Source: Neobacillus cucumis
Lineage (GTDB): Bacteria > Bacillota > Bacilli > Bacillales > Cytobacillaceae
Length of the DNA: 64,000 bases
NCBI RefSeq assembly: GCF_016908975.1
Contig: NZ_JAFBEX010000007.1
Location: 62,001 to 126,000 of the forward strand
Direction of reading: 5' to 3'
The notes below the pieces were generated by a model that saw nothing but the letters and a program-made list of their open reading frames with translations, was not told the origin of the DNA and ran no database searches. Positions within the stretch are counted from its first letter, which is position 1; every line of letters starts with the position of its first letter. Positions 50,854-60,015 of this stretch are shown piece after piece. A program made the position numbers and the translations under genes.

Positions 50854-51261
50854 TTATTTGGATTTGAATTTCTTTTTAAATTGATTAAACATTGGAGTGA
50901 ATTTTTTCAGTATTGGCTTATATTGTTTAGTTGTTTCAACCAGCATATCAATCGTTTCCATAAGCAATCCAATATCCACTTGGTTTAGAATATTTTCTAC
51001 TTGTTGTTCAAGCTGATTTTGACGAGTAGGAGCACTGGATTCCACTTCTTGTCTCCTAGAACCAAAAAACCAATTATCAAACTTATTCGTTTTACGATGG
51101 ATAGAAGGTGCCTCTTTTTGTTCCGGATTGTCTTGTGAGATATCTTCGTCCTTTTTGTTTTCTTCTCTTTGCTTTCTGACTCCAAACATAAATCTCGAAA
51201 ACCGATCTAATTCCCTATTTGGTTCCTTTTTTAAATGATTATCATCTTCCTGCAATCGCAC
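50854..51261 (-). CDS. Basic, probably spore-associated protein (YqfQ-like end)
   Basis: About 135 residues, hydrophilic and Lys/Arg/Glu-rich, with two similar motifs F-S-R-F-M-F-G-V-R-K-Q-R and F-D-N-W-F-F-G-S-R-R-Q-E. The last 50 residues are a helical segment ending Q-Y-K-P-I-L-K-K-F-T-P-M-F-N-Q-F-K-K-K, loosely like the end of YqfQ-type proteins. The start is a GTG at 51261 with GAAGGG 7 nt upstream; the frame opens further at a TTG without support. Function unknown. Confidence 0.5.
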   Translation of the reverse strand: MRLQEDDNHLKKEPNRELDRFSRFMFGVRKQREENKKDEDISQDNPEQKEAPSIHRKTNKFDNWFFGSRRQEVESSAPTRQNQLEQQVENILNQVDIGLLMETIDMLVETTKQYKPILKKFTPMFNQFKKKFKSK

Positions 51262-51390
51262 TCTGCATCCCTTCAAGCCCTTTTTTGATAATTTATGATT
51301 GGTTTTGATACAAGGTGTGGACAACAAATAAAAAATAATAAATCATTTACTGAATTTAAGTCTTACACATCCAAATTACACCCATAAAAA

Positions 51391-51418
51391 GGAAAAAAAG
51401 GAGAGTGTCCCTCTCCTT
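51391..51418 (-). terminator. Terminator of the aldolase-like gene
   Basis: AAGGAGAG (51398-51405) and CTCTCCTT (51411-51418) with TTTTTTTCC on the minus-strand exit. Confidence 0.85.
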
Positions 51419-51443
51419 CGGTCTTCTGTATCAAATGAATATC

Positions 51444-52403
51444 CTACTTCGACGCTGTCGCTAATGTGGCTTCAGGTGTTGTGACTTTGTCATAAAAATC
51501 CACGAATTGATCTCGTTCATCGCTACTGCGGTAAGCCATTGCGACACGTGGATGTTCATTCAGCACACCAGAGATCATGTAGGGTATGATATAGCCCCAC
51601 TCCCACTTTTGCCGCATTTCTACCATGTGCTTTTCGATTATGCCAAGAACCGGTCTAAGTTCATAGCTTGATTTTTGGATATAGCTAACAAGGAGCTCCG
51701 TGTTACAGTTACCTGCCGCACGTCCCATGCCATAAACAGATGAATCTAGGAAGGTGACTCCATTTTGATATGCAGCCAATGTATTGGCAAAGGCTAACTG
51801 CATATTATTATGGGTATGAATCCCCAGTTGTTTGTTAGGGAGCAATGACTTGAATTTTTTCACTTGGTGCTCAATACCCGCAGGATCCAAGCTTCCAAAG
51901 GAGTCAACAATATACACAACGTCTACAGGGCTTTCTTTCACCAATTCCATTGCTTGAAATAGCTGATGCTCAGGCACGCTTGACAATGCCATGATGTTAA
52001 GTGAAGTCTCATAGCCCAAATCATGGAACATCTGTACAAGTTCTAACCCCTTATCCACTTCACGGACATAGCATGCCACCCGAATCATATCCAAAACACT
52101 TTGCTCGCGAGGCAGGATGTCATTTGGATCTACCCGACCGATGTCGACTAGAGCCGATAGCTTGGTGAACTTTTTCTCAGGAATGACCTTTTTTAGGAAA
52201 TCATCATTCAGAAATCTCCATGGATTATGTTCCGTCGCGTTAAGAAGTTTAGCAGAATTTTTGTAGCCAATCTCCATATAATCAACACCGGCTTCACTTA
52301 ATCCATTATATAAATCTTGAACAAATTCAATACTAAAATCCCAATTGTTTACTAAACCTCCGTCACGGATCGTACAGTCTAAAATTTTACTGTTATGTAC
52401 CAT
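51444..52403 (-). CDS. DRE-TIM metallolyase (HMGL/aldolase-type) protein
   Basis: 319 residues, pyruvate-carboxyltransferase/HMGL fold. Metal and catalytic motif L-D-C-T-I-R-D-G-G at the N-terminus, second metal site L-G-I-H-T-H-N-N, and D-S-S-V-Y-G-M-G-R-A-A-G-N after the sixth strand. The group includes 4-hydroxy-2-oxovalerate aldolases and isopropylmalate-type enzymes; no partner dehydrogenase is nearby, so the reaction is unknown. Two adjacent ATGs (52406, 52403) follow AGGGGGAG; the second has better spacing. Confidence 0.83.
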   Translation of the reverse strand: MVHNSKILDCTIRDGGLVNNWDFSIEFVQDLYNGLSEAGVDYMEIGYKNSAKLLNATEHNPWRFLNDDFLKKVIPEKKFTKLSALVDIGRVDPNDILPREQSVLDMIRVACYVREVDKGLELVQMFHDLGYETSLNIMALSSVPEHQLFQAMELVKESPVDVVYIVDSFGSLDPAGIEHQVKKFKSLLPNKQLGIHTHNNMQLAFANTLAAYQNGVTFLDSSVYGMGRAAGNCNTELLVSYIQKSSYELRPVLGIIEKHMVEMRQKWEWGYIIPYMISGVLNEHPRVAMAYRSSDERDQFVDFYDKVTTPEATLATASK

Positions 52404-52540
52404 CATTGAACTCCCCCTATTTTTACCCAATTTGTCTTATTATGCGGTATTATGAATGTTTATATCATGATTCGATCAGAAGTGTCAAAACTTATTTTTT
52501 AATTAGGGGCTTCTTTGTCTAAAGATTAAAACAAATCCCC

Positions 52541-52854
52541 TTAAATCACGACATATTTATTGGGGCTTGTAAAATAAAGTCCTTTTTCCTTCACCTTTAC
52601 CTGTACCTTTTCTGCTAGTTCATTCCATAGAGTTCCACTTGGGTGCGATAGTAATTCACGAATGAATCCAAATTCTTGACGTCAAAGGTATCTGTTTTAT
52701 ATCCGACAATGACTCAGCCGTCCTCTTCTTTAAATAGATAATCAATCACACTTTGAAGTTGTTCATGTTCCTTAATAGTGAAAAAATCCGCTAGTGCCTT
52801 ACCTTCATTCAATCCGCCGTTGTCACGTCTAATAAATAGTGTAGCTACGAACAT
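52541..52854 (-). pseudogene. Decayed gene following the glycosyltransferase
   Basis: The ATG at 52854 overlaps the glycosyltransferase stop (TAATG). The frame reads M-F-V-A-T-L-F-I-R-R-D-N-G-G-L-N-E-G-K-A, reaches a TGA at 52716-52714, continues in frame to V-G-Y-K-T-D-T-F-D-V-K-N, then needs a frame change near 52675 to go on as F-G-F-I-R-E-L-L-S-H-P-S-G-T-L-W-N-E and end Y-V-V-I-stop. At least two disabling changes. Family not recognised. Confidence 0.65.
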
Positions 52855-54056
52855 TAAATATCAAATTCATTTTTATATATAAAAATCTCATCCACTGCTT
52901 TCTGATATCCACCTGATTTTTGAAAAGAAACCCTCATAGTTTCAGCAACTTGATGAAAAGTTGGGTGTGTTAATACATGATCTACTGCTTCACGAAGTTG
53001 ATTTTCACTCAAGTTTTGCATTTGCAATTTAATTCCGGCTCCGATATTGGCCACTTGACTAGCTATGATCGGCTGATCCGCGCTTTGTGGGATGACAATT
53101 AACGGTACCCCGTAGTAGAGACCTTCATTGGTACTATTCATCCCACCATGTGTGATAAATAACTTCGTGTATTTCAACACCTCAGTTTGTGGAACATAAT
53201 TTTTCACCATGAAGTTTTTAGGAATTTCCCCCAACTCTGATATTTGAGTTTTTTCTCCAATGGACATGACAACAGTATGATCCGTGTTCTCAAAAGCCTT
53301 AAAACAAAGCTTATAAAAATCAATTGCTTGATTAAAGACTGTCCCTAATGAAATGTAAATTAGGCTTTTACCCTTGATAGCAGTAACGTCGAAGTTTTCT
53401 TTGGTTGATCGTGTAGAAATGGATGGACCTACAAATTTGTAAGTTTCATCAAATGTTTCTCCAAACGGTTGAAACTCCTTACTTGTATAAATTATTGTAA
53501 GTGGTGCAGGGTTACAAAAAACTTCATAGGGAGAACCAATCTCAACTTCATATGTCTCTTTTATTTTTTTTATCAGTTTTTGAAATTCATCCGTTATCGA
53601 TTTAAGCATTTCTGTTGGGATATTTTGTGATAGCTGTTCCAATGTGTTCTCAAATGATGCCTTTGTCTGTGCAAAAGAAGTACAAGAATTAATGGCTGGA
53701 AGTTTCAGTATTTGTGCAAGTAAACGCCCACATCCAAACATCGAATCGTGGATGATATAATCAAAATGTTCCCCTTCGATTTGCTCTAGAACACTAGGAA
53801 TCATTATATCAGCCGTTCGCAAAAGACCGTTAATTCGTTCGAGTAAATAATTTCTTCCACCTGAAATAAAAGCTTTTATAAATTTTTCACCATCAAATGT
53901 TCGAACCGTAGCGCCTGTTTTCTCCATCCGTTCTCGAAAAGCTTCTATCGTAAAATACACTACCTCTTCTCCACGCGAAATAAGCTCATGTACAACAGCA
54001 ATCGTAGGGTTGACATGTCCTTCAGAACCCCCATTAATAAATAAAACACGTGCCAT
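52854..54056 (-). CDS. MGT-type (GT1) glycosyltransferase
   Basis: 400 residues, GT-B fold. N-terminal I-N-G-G-S-E-G-H-V-N-P-T carries the catalytic-type His near residue 14; the C-terminal nucleotide-sugar motif is F-I-T-H-G-G-M-N-S-T-N-E-G-L-Y-Y-G-V-P-L-I-V-I-P-Q-S-A-D-Q. Similar to Bacillus YjiC/YojK/YdhE macrolide- and flavonoid-type UDP-glucosyltransferases. The ATG at 54056 (AGGAG 8 nt upstream) is chosen over a GTG three codons earlier. It may inactivate antibiotics or decorate small molecules. Confidence 0.9.
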   Translation of the reverse strand: MARVLFINGGSEGHVNPTIAVVHELISRGEEVVYFTIEAFRERMEKTGATVRTFDGEKFIKAFISGGRNYLLERINGLLRTADIMIPSVLEQIEGEHFDYIIHDSMFGCGRLLAQILKLPAINSCTSFAQTKASFENTLEQLSQNIPTEMLKSITDEFQKLIKKIKETYEVEIGSPYEVFCNPAPLTIIYTSKEFQPFGETFDETYKFVGPSISTRSTKENFDVTAIKGKSLIYISLGTVFNQAIDFYKLCFKAFENTDHTVVMSIGEKTQISELGEIPKNFMVKNYVPQTEVLKYTKLFITHGGMNSTNEGLYYGVPLIVIPQSADQPIIASQVANIGAGIKLQMQNLSENQLREAVDHVLTHPTFHQVAETMRVSFQKSGGYQKAVDEIFIYKNEFDI

Positions 54057-54180
54057 GATAAACACTCCTAAAGTAAAAAATTCTCTAGATTAGTAACAGT
54101 TTTATCATAGACCAATATTTAGAAGTTTCCAACTTTTAATAACACTCACTCCTTTTTCCTAAACCGAGTTACCAGCGAAA

Positions 54181-54376
54181 GTGAAATAAACGGAGATTTT
54201 CCGGTTAAATGTAGCATGGAGCTCGTTTCGGAGTAAATAAGCGGAGGATTTCCGGTTATGCAAGGCAAAATTCCTTGTTTGCGCATTTTTCGAGTCAATA
54301 GGCGGAATCTCTCCGTCTATCTAAGCTGTTTTTTATTATAATTATTAATTAAGCGAAATTTTTCCGTCTATTTATT
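54181..54376 (-). repeat. Dispersed intergenic element, copy B (inverted relative to A)
   Basis: Reverse complement aligns end to end with 35502-35695, including the non-palindromic DNA between the four palindromes (for example CTCCGCTTATTTAC and GAAACGAGC). The shared spacer sequence shows real common descent beyond convergence of short words. The rest of 54057-54718 has no recognised gene. Confidence 0.88.
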
Positions 54377-54594
54377 AGATCGGGTGCTTAACCTGATCCC
54401 CCAACCGATAAGTGCGGCCCCACTCGATCCTTGATGCCGGAATCAGCAGCTAAAGATCAATAAAATGGGTACTCAAAACGGCACTGCAAACGACCCACTT
54501 TTTTTATTGTACAATACTTATTGTCCATTAAAATAATGATGTTAAATCCTATGTCAAAGTGAATGAAATTTCGTAGAAAATCTTGATAAATAAA

Positions 54595-54622
54595 GCAAAA
54601 GACGTATGCCAATTCATACGTC
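54595..54622 (-). terminator. Probable terminator of the spoIIP-type gene
   Basis: GACGTATG (54601-54608) and CATACGTC (54615-54622) form a perfect stem; the minus-strand exit TTTTGCTTT is T-rich but broken. Confidence 0.6.
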
Positions 54623-54718
54623 AATTCTTGTGTCTTTTAATAAGAAAGCACCCGAAAACGGAACCCTTTAACAGCTACTTAGGATAGATTTTTTTCAAGC
54701 ATATTGATTGGTCATGAT

Positions 54719-55873
54719 TTAACCATTTCCATTTACCGCTTTTGCATCATTTGCTTTCCAATAATAATCAGCAAGTATGTCTGAAAAAACATCGACTGTA
54801 TTATCGAGTTCATTCAAGTTATTATCCACCCCGCCAATTTCGATCAGCATGGCTTTACTGGAAATGTCTTGATTATATACCCCATTCCCTTCCTTATATG
54901 TTTTAAGGAAGACACCTCTACTAACTCCCGGATATTTTTTTTCTAGCTCATTGTTCAAGGCTTTCGCCACTTCGAGATTGTCTAAATAATTTTTGTTTTC
55001 TCGACCTACTACAAAATAAAGCCTTGCGTAATTGACACCATTAATCGTTTTCGTCGTGAGTTGTTTTCGCGCTGAGTCACGGTGAATATCGATAAAGTAC
55101 TTTAATTCCTTATCTTTGGTCGCCGCCGCTTCAACGATTTGCCTCGATTCGGTATAGGCTTGTGTTGATTGCCATCCTTTCTTGAGTAACTCTTGCGTCA
55201 TATTTGTTTTATCGTGGTCAACCCCAATTCCTTTACGCATTAAATTCGTAGCTAATCGATCTCCTAAGCCTATGACATTTACTCTTTCGTCAGAGCTGAT
55301 AGCGTCGTTCGGGTTTGTCGCATCTTTTAAAAGGGGCAGATAAGATTCCCAACTATGGGTGTGATAAATAAATACGGTTTTATGTTCAGGGTTGGTTACA
55401 GGTTTATTGTTGTTAGTCGTTTGATTCTGTTTTAATGAGTCCTCAGAAGCTTTGCGGGCATTTTGTAAAACCTCATTGGGAGGAGCAGATTCAGATGGAA
55501 GATTCGTTATGTTCGTCCCTTCACCAGCAATGACGATCTCCGTGTCATACGCTCCTAAACCAGGAATTTCATTTCCTAAAAACGTTCTTGCATCTGTGGG
55601 TTTAATCGTGGTTCCTATTTGGAATGCTAGATTGGTCATTTTTGAAAAGGTGATAACCGACTTGTCCATCTCTGGAAAAAAGGTATGATTCTCAGATTTG
55701 AAAAATTGTAGAAAGAGTTTTTCACTACTTAATATCCCTATGGAATTATTCATTTTTAATGAGGAAATACTCATTTTCGAGAAAATCACCAATGAAATAA
55801 TTAAAAACATAAAGATAACCATTAGAATAGATTGATAAGTAAGTTTTAGCGTAATGATTTTTGTCGATTTCAT
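54719..55873 (-). CDS. spoIIP: SpoIIP-type sporulation amidase/endopeptidase
   Basis: 384 residues. One N-terminal membrane anchor (about 12-33), a linker with low-complexity N-Q-T-T-N-N-N, then the SpoIIP catalytic domain: I-Y-H-T-H-S-W-E-S-Y (metal-binding His/Glu), D-I-H-R-D-S-A-R and A-M-L-I-E-I-G-G-V-D-N-N. SpoIIP cuts septal peptidoglycan with SpoIID and SpoIIM during engulfment. In B. subtilis spoIIP follows gpr; here neither gpr nor other engulfment genes are near, so this may be an extra copy. AGGAGG precedes the ATG. Confidence 0.9.
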   Translation of the reverse strand: MKSTKIITLKLTYQSILMVIFMFLIISLVIFSKMSISSLKMNNSIGILSSEKLFLQFFKSENHTFFPEMDKSVITFSKMTNLAFQIGTTIKPTDARTFLGNEIPGLGAYDTEIVIAGEGTNITNLPSESAPPNEVLQNARKASEDSLKQNQTTNNNKPVTNPEHKTVFIYHTHSWESYLPLLKDATNPNDAISSDERVNVIGLGDRLATNLMRKGIGVDHDKTNMTQELLKKGWQSTQAYTESRQIVEAAATKDKELKYFIDIHRDSARKQLTTKTINGVNYARLYFVVGRENKNYLDNLEVAKALNNELEKKYPGVSRGVFLKTYKEGNGVYNQDISSKAMLIEIGGVDNNLNELDNTVDVFSDILADYYWKANDAKAVNGNG

Positions 55874-55985
55874 TGAAAACCTCCTTACCTCATTTATATG
55901 AGCTAAAAAAGGTTTTATGGCAAAATCCTTGGTTAATCTATTATTCTTTAATATTTTGCCACTTATGCCACGGATTGATAAAAAA

Positions 55986-56024
55986 AAGCTCTAAACTCTA
56001 TTAGAATAGTAGAGTTCAGAGCTT
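55986..56024 (-). terminator. Terminator of the second HAD gene
   Basis: AAGCTCT-A-AACTCTA and TAGAGTT-C-AGAGCTT form a 14-bp stem with one mismatch; the minus-strand exit reads TTTTTTT. Confidence 0.88.
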
Positions 56025-56031
56025 GTTTATT

Positions 56032-56886
56032 TTACCCTATAAACTTAGTTTTAAGATAAGAATATACCCCGTCTTCATCACATGTGAAATCTGTTACGTC
56101 ATCTGCCACTTCTTTAATACTATCAGGTGCATTTTTCATGGCAACCGCATAATTTACCAGACGGAACATCGGCAAATCATTATCGCTATCTCCGATGGCC
56201 ATAGTTTCTGACTCAGTCAAACCAAAGTGCTTTAACATTTGCTGGATTCCTGTCGCTTTGTTTACGTTCGCCACCATTAATTCAACGTTATGCTCAGTTG
56301 AGATGGATGTCGTAAAGTCGATTTCTTTCTTTAATTGATCCAATTCTTCTTTCCAGCGATTGATCTGTTCCTTCGTTCTCGCAAAGAAATAGAATTTAGA
56401 AAATGCATCTCCCACCACTTCGTCCGCCCATGAGATTTTTTGGGCAATCGATTCCTTACGAGAATCCCATTCATTGATGCCCACACTTTCGGGCTTTGGA
56501 TCTCTTATTTCATCTTCAACATATGATTGATCCTGTTTTAATGTGATGCGAGGAGAGCCATACGGAAATAGCTCATAATAAACTTGGTTCTCCCTGGCCA
56601 TTTTAATAACGGTTTCCACAAGCTCCCGCGAAAGAGAATGTTTAAAAATCACATCATTGCCTACGTATCCCACCATTCCATTGGAGGCTACAACCCCATC
56701 TACTTGAAAGCCGGGAGGTGTAAGCTCCTCTATTTCCTCATATGCACGACCAGTAGCAATGAAAACTTTGATGCCGCGTTTTCTCACTTCTTCAATGATT
56801 TCCTTCGTATATGTACTTACCTTATTTTGATGGTTTAAGATGGTACCATCCATGTCTAAAAAGATTGCTTTTGTTTTTGTAATCAC
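56032..56886 (-). CDS. Cof-type HAD phosphatase
   Basis: 284 residues. Motif I F-L-D-M-D-G-T-I-L, motif II I-A-T-G-R, a large cap domain from about 85 to 190, and motif IV A-I-G-D-S-D-N-D-L-P-M-F. Differs from the 40863 HAD in the cap, so the two are not recent duplicates. Start is GTG at 56886 with GGGGG 7 nt upstream; the nearby ATG is out of frame. Confidence 0.9.
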   Translation of the reverse strand: MITKTKAIFLDMDGTILNHQNKVSTYTKEIIEEVRKRGIKVFIATGRAYEEIEELTPPGFQVDGVVASNGMVGYVGNDVIFKHSLSRELVETVIKMARENQVYYELFPYGSPRITLKQDQSYVEDEIRDPKPESVGINEWDSRKESIAQKISWADEVVGDAFSKFYFFARTKEQINRWKEELDQLKKEIDFTTSISTEHNVELMVANVNKATGIQQMLKHFGLTESETMAIGDSDNDLPMFRLVNYAVAMKNAPDSIKEVADDVTDFTCDEDGVYSYLKTKFIG

Positions 56887-57017
56887 ATCTGTTCCCCCTG
56901 TAAGTAATAAGAATTCATTTAGTAAGTATACACTTTATTTGTATTTCCCTCTATACTGCTATCTTCCTACCTCAATCTTCCGTTGGATTCCGATATTTTG
57001 AGAGTAGTAGATGGTGA

Positions 57018-57140
57018 TTGGCTTATTTTTCTGGTGTTTTGGCTCATTATCGAGGGACTTTGGCTCATTTCGGGCATGCATTGGCTGATTTTCCCCCATT
57101 ATTGGCTCATTTTTCAGCCACATTGGCTTTTTTTCCAATC
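57018..57140. repeat. 21-bp tandem array, TTGGCTCATT type
   Basis: TTGGCT or a close variant starts at 57018, 57039, 57060, 57081, 57102 and 57123: six units with an exact 21-bp spacing. Only the first 10-12 bases are conserved in each. It lies between a HAD gene and the subtilase terminator. Confidence 0.9.
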
Positions 57141-57167
57141 ACGCCCAATTTCATCCGCGATAAATCA

Positions 57168-57195
57168 AATAATAAAAAGAAGTCCCCTTCTTTTA
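57168..57195 (-). terminator. Terminator of the subtilase gene
   Basis: AAAAGAAG and CTTCTTTT around a GGGA loop on the minus strand, then TATTATTTG. Short A/T-rich stem; moderate confidence. Confidence 0.6.
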
Positions 57196-57235
57196 CGAAA
57201 GAGACCTCCATATTGGTAACAGGCACCTTTTGGTA

Positions 57236-58729
57236 TTATTTACCAGTTAAAGCAGTATACGCATTCGCTTCTCCGAATCCATAGAGTTCATCATGTCCTG
57301 GTTTACCATAATCAAGTGCGGTTTTTTCGATTAGGGCCTCGACTTGAGATGGTGTATAATCAGGATGAGCCGCCTTAATGACTCCAGCGATACCAGCTAC
57401 TTTTGGCGCTGCCATCGATGTTCCATGTAAGTAGGCGTAGCCATCATTTTTTTGCATCGTAAAATATGGTTCTAGGTATCTAGGCCACGTTGACAGCGCT
57501 CGATAGGTGAAATCACGTTTATTTAAATCTTCTGTTGCCGCATAGACTGGTCCATTATCTCCTCCAGGAGCCGCTACATCGATAAAGCCATTTCCATAAT
57601 TTGAATAGAAAGCAAGCTGATCAGTTGACCATTTATTCGAGGACGAAACGTTAATGACTCCAGGCGTACTGCCAGGCACCTCAACCGTAACACCGCTATA
57701 TTTGATTCCCAAATCTGCATATGAAGCATTCATATAATCCGTAAGTGCCTTTTTATCTGCATAATTAAGCGATTCATTTCCTGCAGACACTACAACGGTT
57801 ACATTTTTATTAACGGCATATTGAACAGCCTTTTTCCAAAGGAGTACGTCTGATATATCACTATAACGAGTGCCTTCATAGTAATATTTCAAACTATCAT
57901 ATCCCCCAATGGACATGTTAATGACATCGACCCCATCGTTGGCCGCTTGAACCATCGCCGCTACGATAGGTCCTGTTGGAGCACTGCCGCTGGCATCAAA
58001 AATACGGTAGGCACGGATTCCTAAGTCAGGACCGACCCCTTTCACTTTGCCATTGCCGGCGATCGAACCGGCTACATGTGTTCCGTGGCCGTTCGTATCT
58101 GTGACATTACTGGCAATCCCTTTCTCCTCTGGCACATCCCCATAATAACCACCAGCAGGAACAAAGTTTTTACCCCCGATAAAGTTCGCTTTCAAATCTG
58201 GATGTCCTGCATCGATACCTGAGTCAATGATTCCGACTACCGCCTTATGTTTAACCCCGCTCGCTGTTATGGTACCACCCGTTTCAAGGGCGTATGACTT
58301 CCCTCCATTTGTTAAATGTTGAATATCCCATTGAGAACTCCAATATGTACCATTGGGGTCCTGTTTTAGGGCAACAGGCTGACCATCAGCCCCCTCTGGG
58401 TTGTCATCTTCCAGTTTATATGATTTCTCTAAATTGGCAGCTACTATAGAAGTGGAGTTCAGCTTGTCTAGAAAGCTAGGATTTGCAGAGCGTACCTCTA
58501 CTGCCCCAATCTCAGGAATCGTTCTTACTACTGTTCCTCCTGCATTTTTTATTTCCGTTTGATAGTTTGCTGGCAATGACTGCTTATAAGCAATCAGATA
58601 GTTTTTGCTTACAGCTTGTGTAGAGCTAGTCTGTGTTTGAGCCGATGTGTGAAGACTAGTTGAAAAAGATAATAGTGACATAGCTAAAACACTACTGGCT
58701 GCCACCGCCATTCCTCTTTTCTTCTTCAT
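57236..58729 (-). CDS. Secreted S8 (subtilisin-like) serine protease
   Basis: 497 residues. Sec signal peptide (M-K-K-K-R-G-M then a hydrophobic stretch, A-x-A-type cleavage near residue 30), an inhibitor-I9-like propeptide (Y-L-I-A-Y-K-Q-S-L-P... V-E-V-R-S-A), then the catalytic domain with Asp in G-I-I-D-S-G-I-D, His in N-G-H-G-T-H-V-A-G, the oxyanion Asn in V-S-A-G-N-E-S and Ser in L-H-G-T-S-M-A-A-P. AGGAGG precedes the ATG. An extracellular protease; it is 35 kb from lanT, so a LanP role is not indicated. Confidence 0.93.
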   Translation of the reverse strand: MKKKRGMAVAASSVLAMSLLSFSTSLHTSAQTQTSSTQAVSKNYLIAYKQSLPANYQTEIKNAGGTVVRTIPEIGAVEVRSANPSFLDKLNSTSIVAANLEKSYKLEDDNPEGADGQPVALKQDPNGTYWSSQWDIQHLTNGGKSYALETGGTITASGVKHKAVVGIIDSGIDAGHPDLKANFIGGKNFVPAGGYYGDVPEEKGIASNVTDTNGHGTHVAGSIAGNGKVKGVGPDLGIRAYRIFDASGSAPTGPIVAAMVQAANDGVDVINMSIGGYDSLKYYYEGTRYSDISDVLLWKKAVQYAVNKNVTVVVSAGNESLNYADKKALTDYMNASYADLGIKYSGVTVEVPGSTPGVINVSSSNKWSTDQLAFYSNYGNGFIDVAAPGGDNGPVYAATEDLNKRDFTYRALSTWPRYLEPYFTMQKNDGYAYLHGTSMAAPKVAGIAGVIKAAHPDYTPSQVEALIEKTALDYGKPGHDELYGFGEANAYTALTGK

Positions 58730-58948
58730 GAGAAAAACCTCCTCTATTTATATTTCTTAACATTCCTAATTTTAAGACTACTAATAAAGAAAGAAAATAA
58801 ATACTTCTCTCTATAAAACGACATAAAGTTGCCGGACTTGATTAATCTTGTCAGAATCATGTAAATAAGGACTATGACTGTCAAAATAACAGTCAAATAA
58901 GACTAGATTTTCAAAAAATTACTATTTATACAAATTCAATCAATATTA

Positions 58949-58983
58949 AAAAAATCGTCTAGCAAAAGTCTAGACGATTTTTT
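58949..58983 (-). terminator. Terminator of the 58993 gene
   Basis: AAAAAATCGTCTAG (58949-58962) and CTAGACGATTTTTT (58970-58983) pair perfectly. Confidence 0.9.
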
Positions 58984-58992
58984 GATATATAC

Positions 58993-59562
58993 TTATAAAA
59001 CATCTCTTTTAAACGCACTTTTAATCAGCTTAATCTCCCCATTTTTCGGGATTAATTCACTGATATTTTCATATTTTTCTATAGAGTGACTTTGCTCCTC
59101 CACCACATACTCCTTAAAGGAGCAGCAAAAGAGCTTACGTGCTACTCTACCTTTTTCACCAATTAAGTTAAACCAACTTTGTCCAACATAAAAAGGATTG
59201 GTTAGTAATTTATCAACAATATAAGCAATTCGATCCTTTTCTTCCCCCGGATTAATTTTTGTTTTTGAAGAAAGGGCCAAGATAAAATAGTTTTTAAACC
59301 GATCTAATTCTAATAATTGCAAATGGTAGTTTTCATGCTGTTTTTGATTGAAATCCCTTAGGACGGTTTTGATGCTTTTTTCAATATCAATTTCAAATTT
59401 ATTCGCATCCTTCCAGGTCGATAAACGGGAATCAAAAATGGACAGTGTTAAGATATAAAAAGCAGCATAGTTTTTGGGATCATATGCTTCATTTAGATGC
59501 CGTTTTTCATCTACCGGTTCAACAATAAACTTTTTATAGTCCGCAAAGAAATTTTCAATCAT
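58993..59562 (-). CDS. Hypothetical soluble protein
   Basis: 189 residues, charged, aromatic-rich, no membrane segment and no recognised motif. It starts M-I-E-N-F-F-A-D-Y-K-K-F and has a C-C pair near residue 147 (L-F-C-C-S-F). AAGGAAGG precedes the ATG by 8 nt and a strong terminator follows, so it is likely a real single gene. Function unknown. Confidence 0.7.
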   Translation of the reverse strand: MIENFFADYKKFIVEPVDEKRHLNEAYDPKNYAAFYILTLSIFDSRLSTWKDANKFEIDIEKSIKTVLRDFNQKQHENYHLQLLELDRFKNYFILALSSKTKINPGEEKDRIAYIVDKLLTNPFYVGQSWFNLIGEKGRVARKLFCCSFKEYVVEEQSHSIEKYENISELIPKNGEIKLIKSAFKRDVL

Positions 59563-60015
59563 TTTGCATACCTTCCTTCATACCTTGATAGAATGGATGA
59601 TTAAAATATGGCATTTCTTTATCTATCTAACAGCTATTTGCATGATGAAAAAACATTCAGGGAGATTTACTCATTACCTTTTTTCTATGGTTTTACTCGT
59701 AATCTAAATAATCTGACTTCTTTAATTCAGTGATTGGTTGTTTTATATAATATATTCCTCTTTAATACCAAAAATCCTGCTTTTTCTTCCAAAAATCCAC
59801 AGTATTCAACGTTTTTGATGAAAAAGTCCTATAACCGTTATTGAAACTTGTCGTAACCTGGTTTTTTAATTGTGCTAAAGATGCCAGATGACACGATTCT
59901 ATCTGTTGATTTCCCTAATCACTCGTACCATTTTGCCATAAAAAAATCAGGATAAACTCCTGATCTTTCATTCTTCCTATTTACTATATAAAAGGATTGA
60001 ATCAACCTTTTCCTT
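59563..60015. other. 453-bp gap; pckA terminator at 59944-59966, otherwise no feature seen
   Basis: ATCAGGA (59946-59952) and TCCTGAT (59958-59964) form the terminator of pckA, with TTTTTTT on the minus-strand exit. I see no gene in the rest. Confidence 0.7.

Noticed and set aside
56983..57219. 78-codon plus-strand frame with repeated W-L-I-F heptads
   Set aside because: The heptads are the 21-bp array read as codons; no ribosome binding site, and units are conserved as DNA words only.
57236..58729. Subtilase as the leader protease LanP
   Set aside because: It is 35 kb from the cluster, has its own terminator, and LanT already carries an intact C39 peptidase for the A-G-G site.
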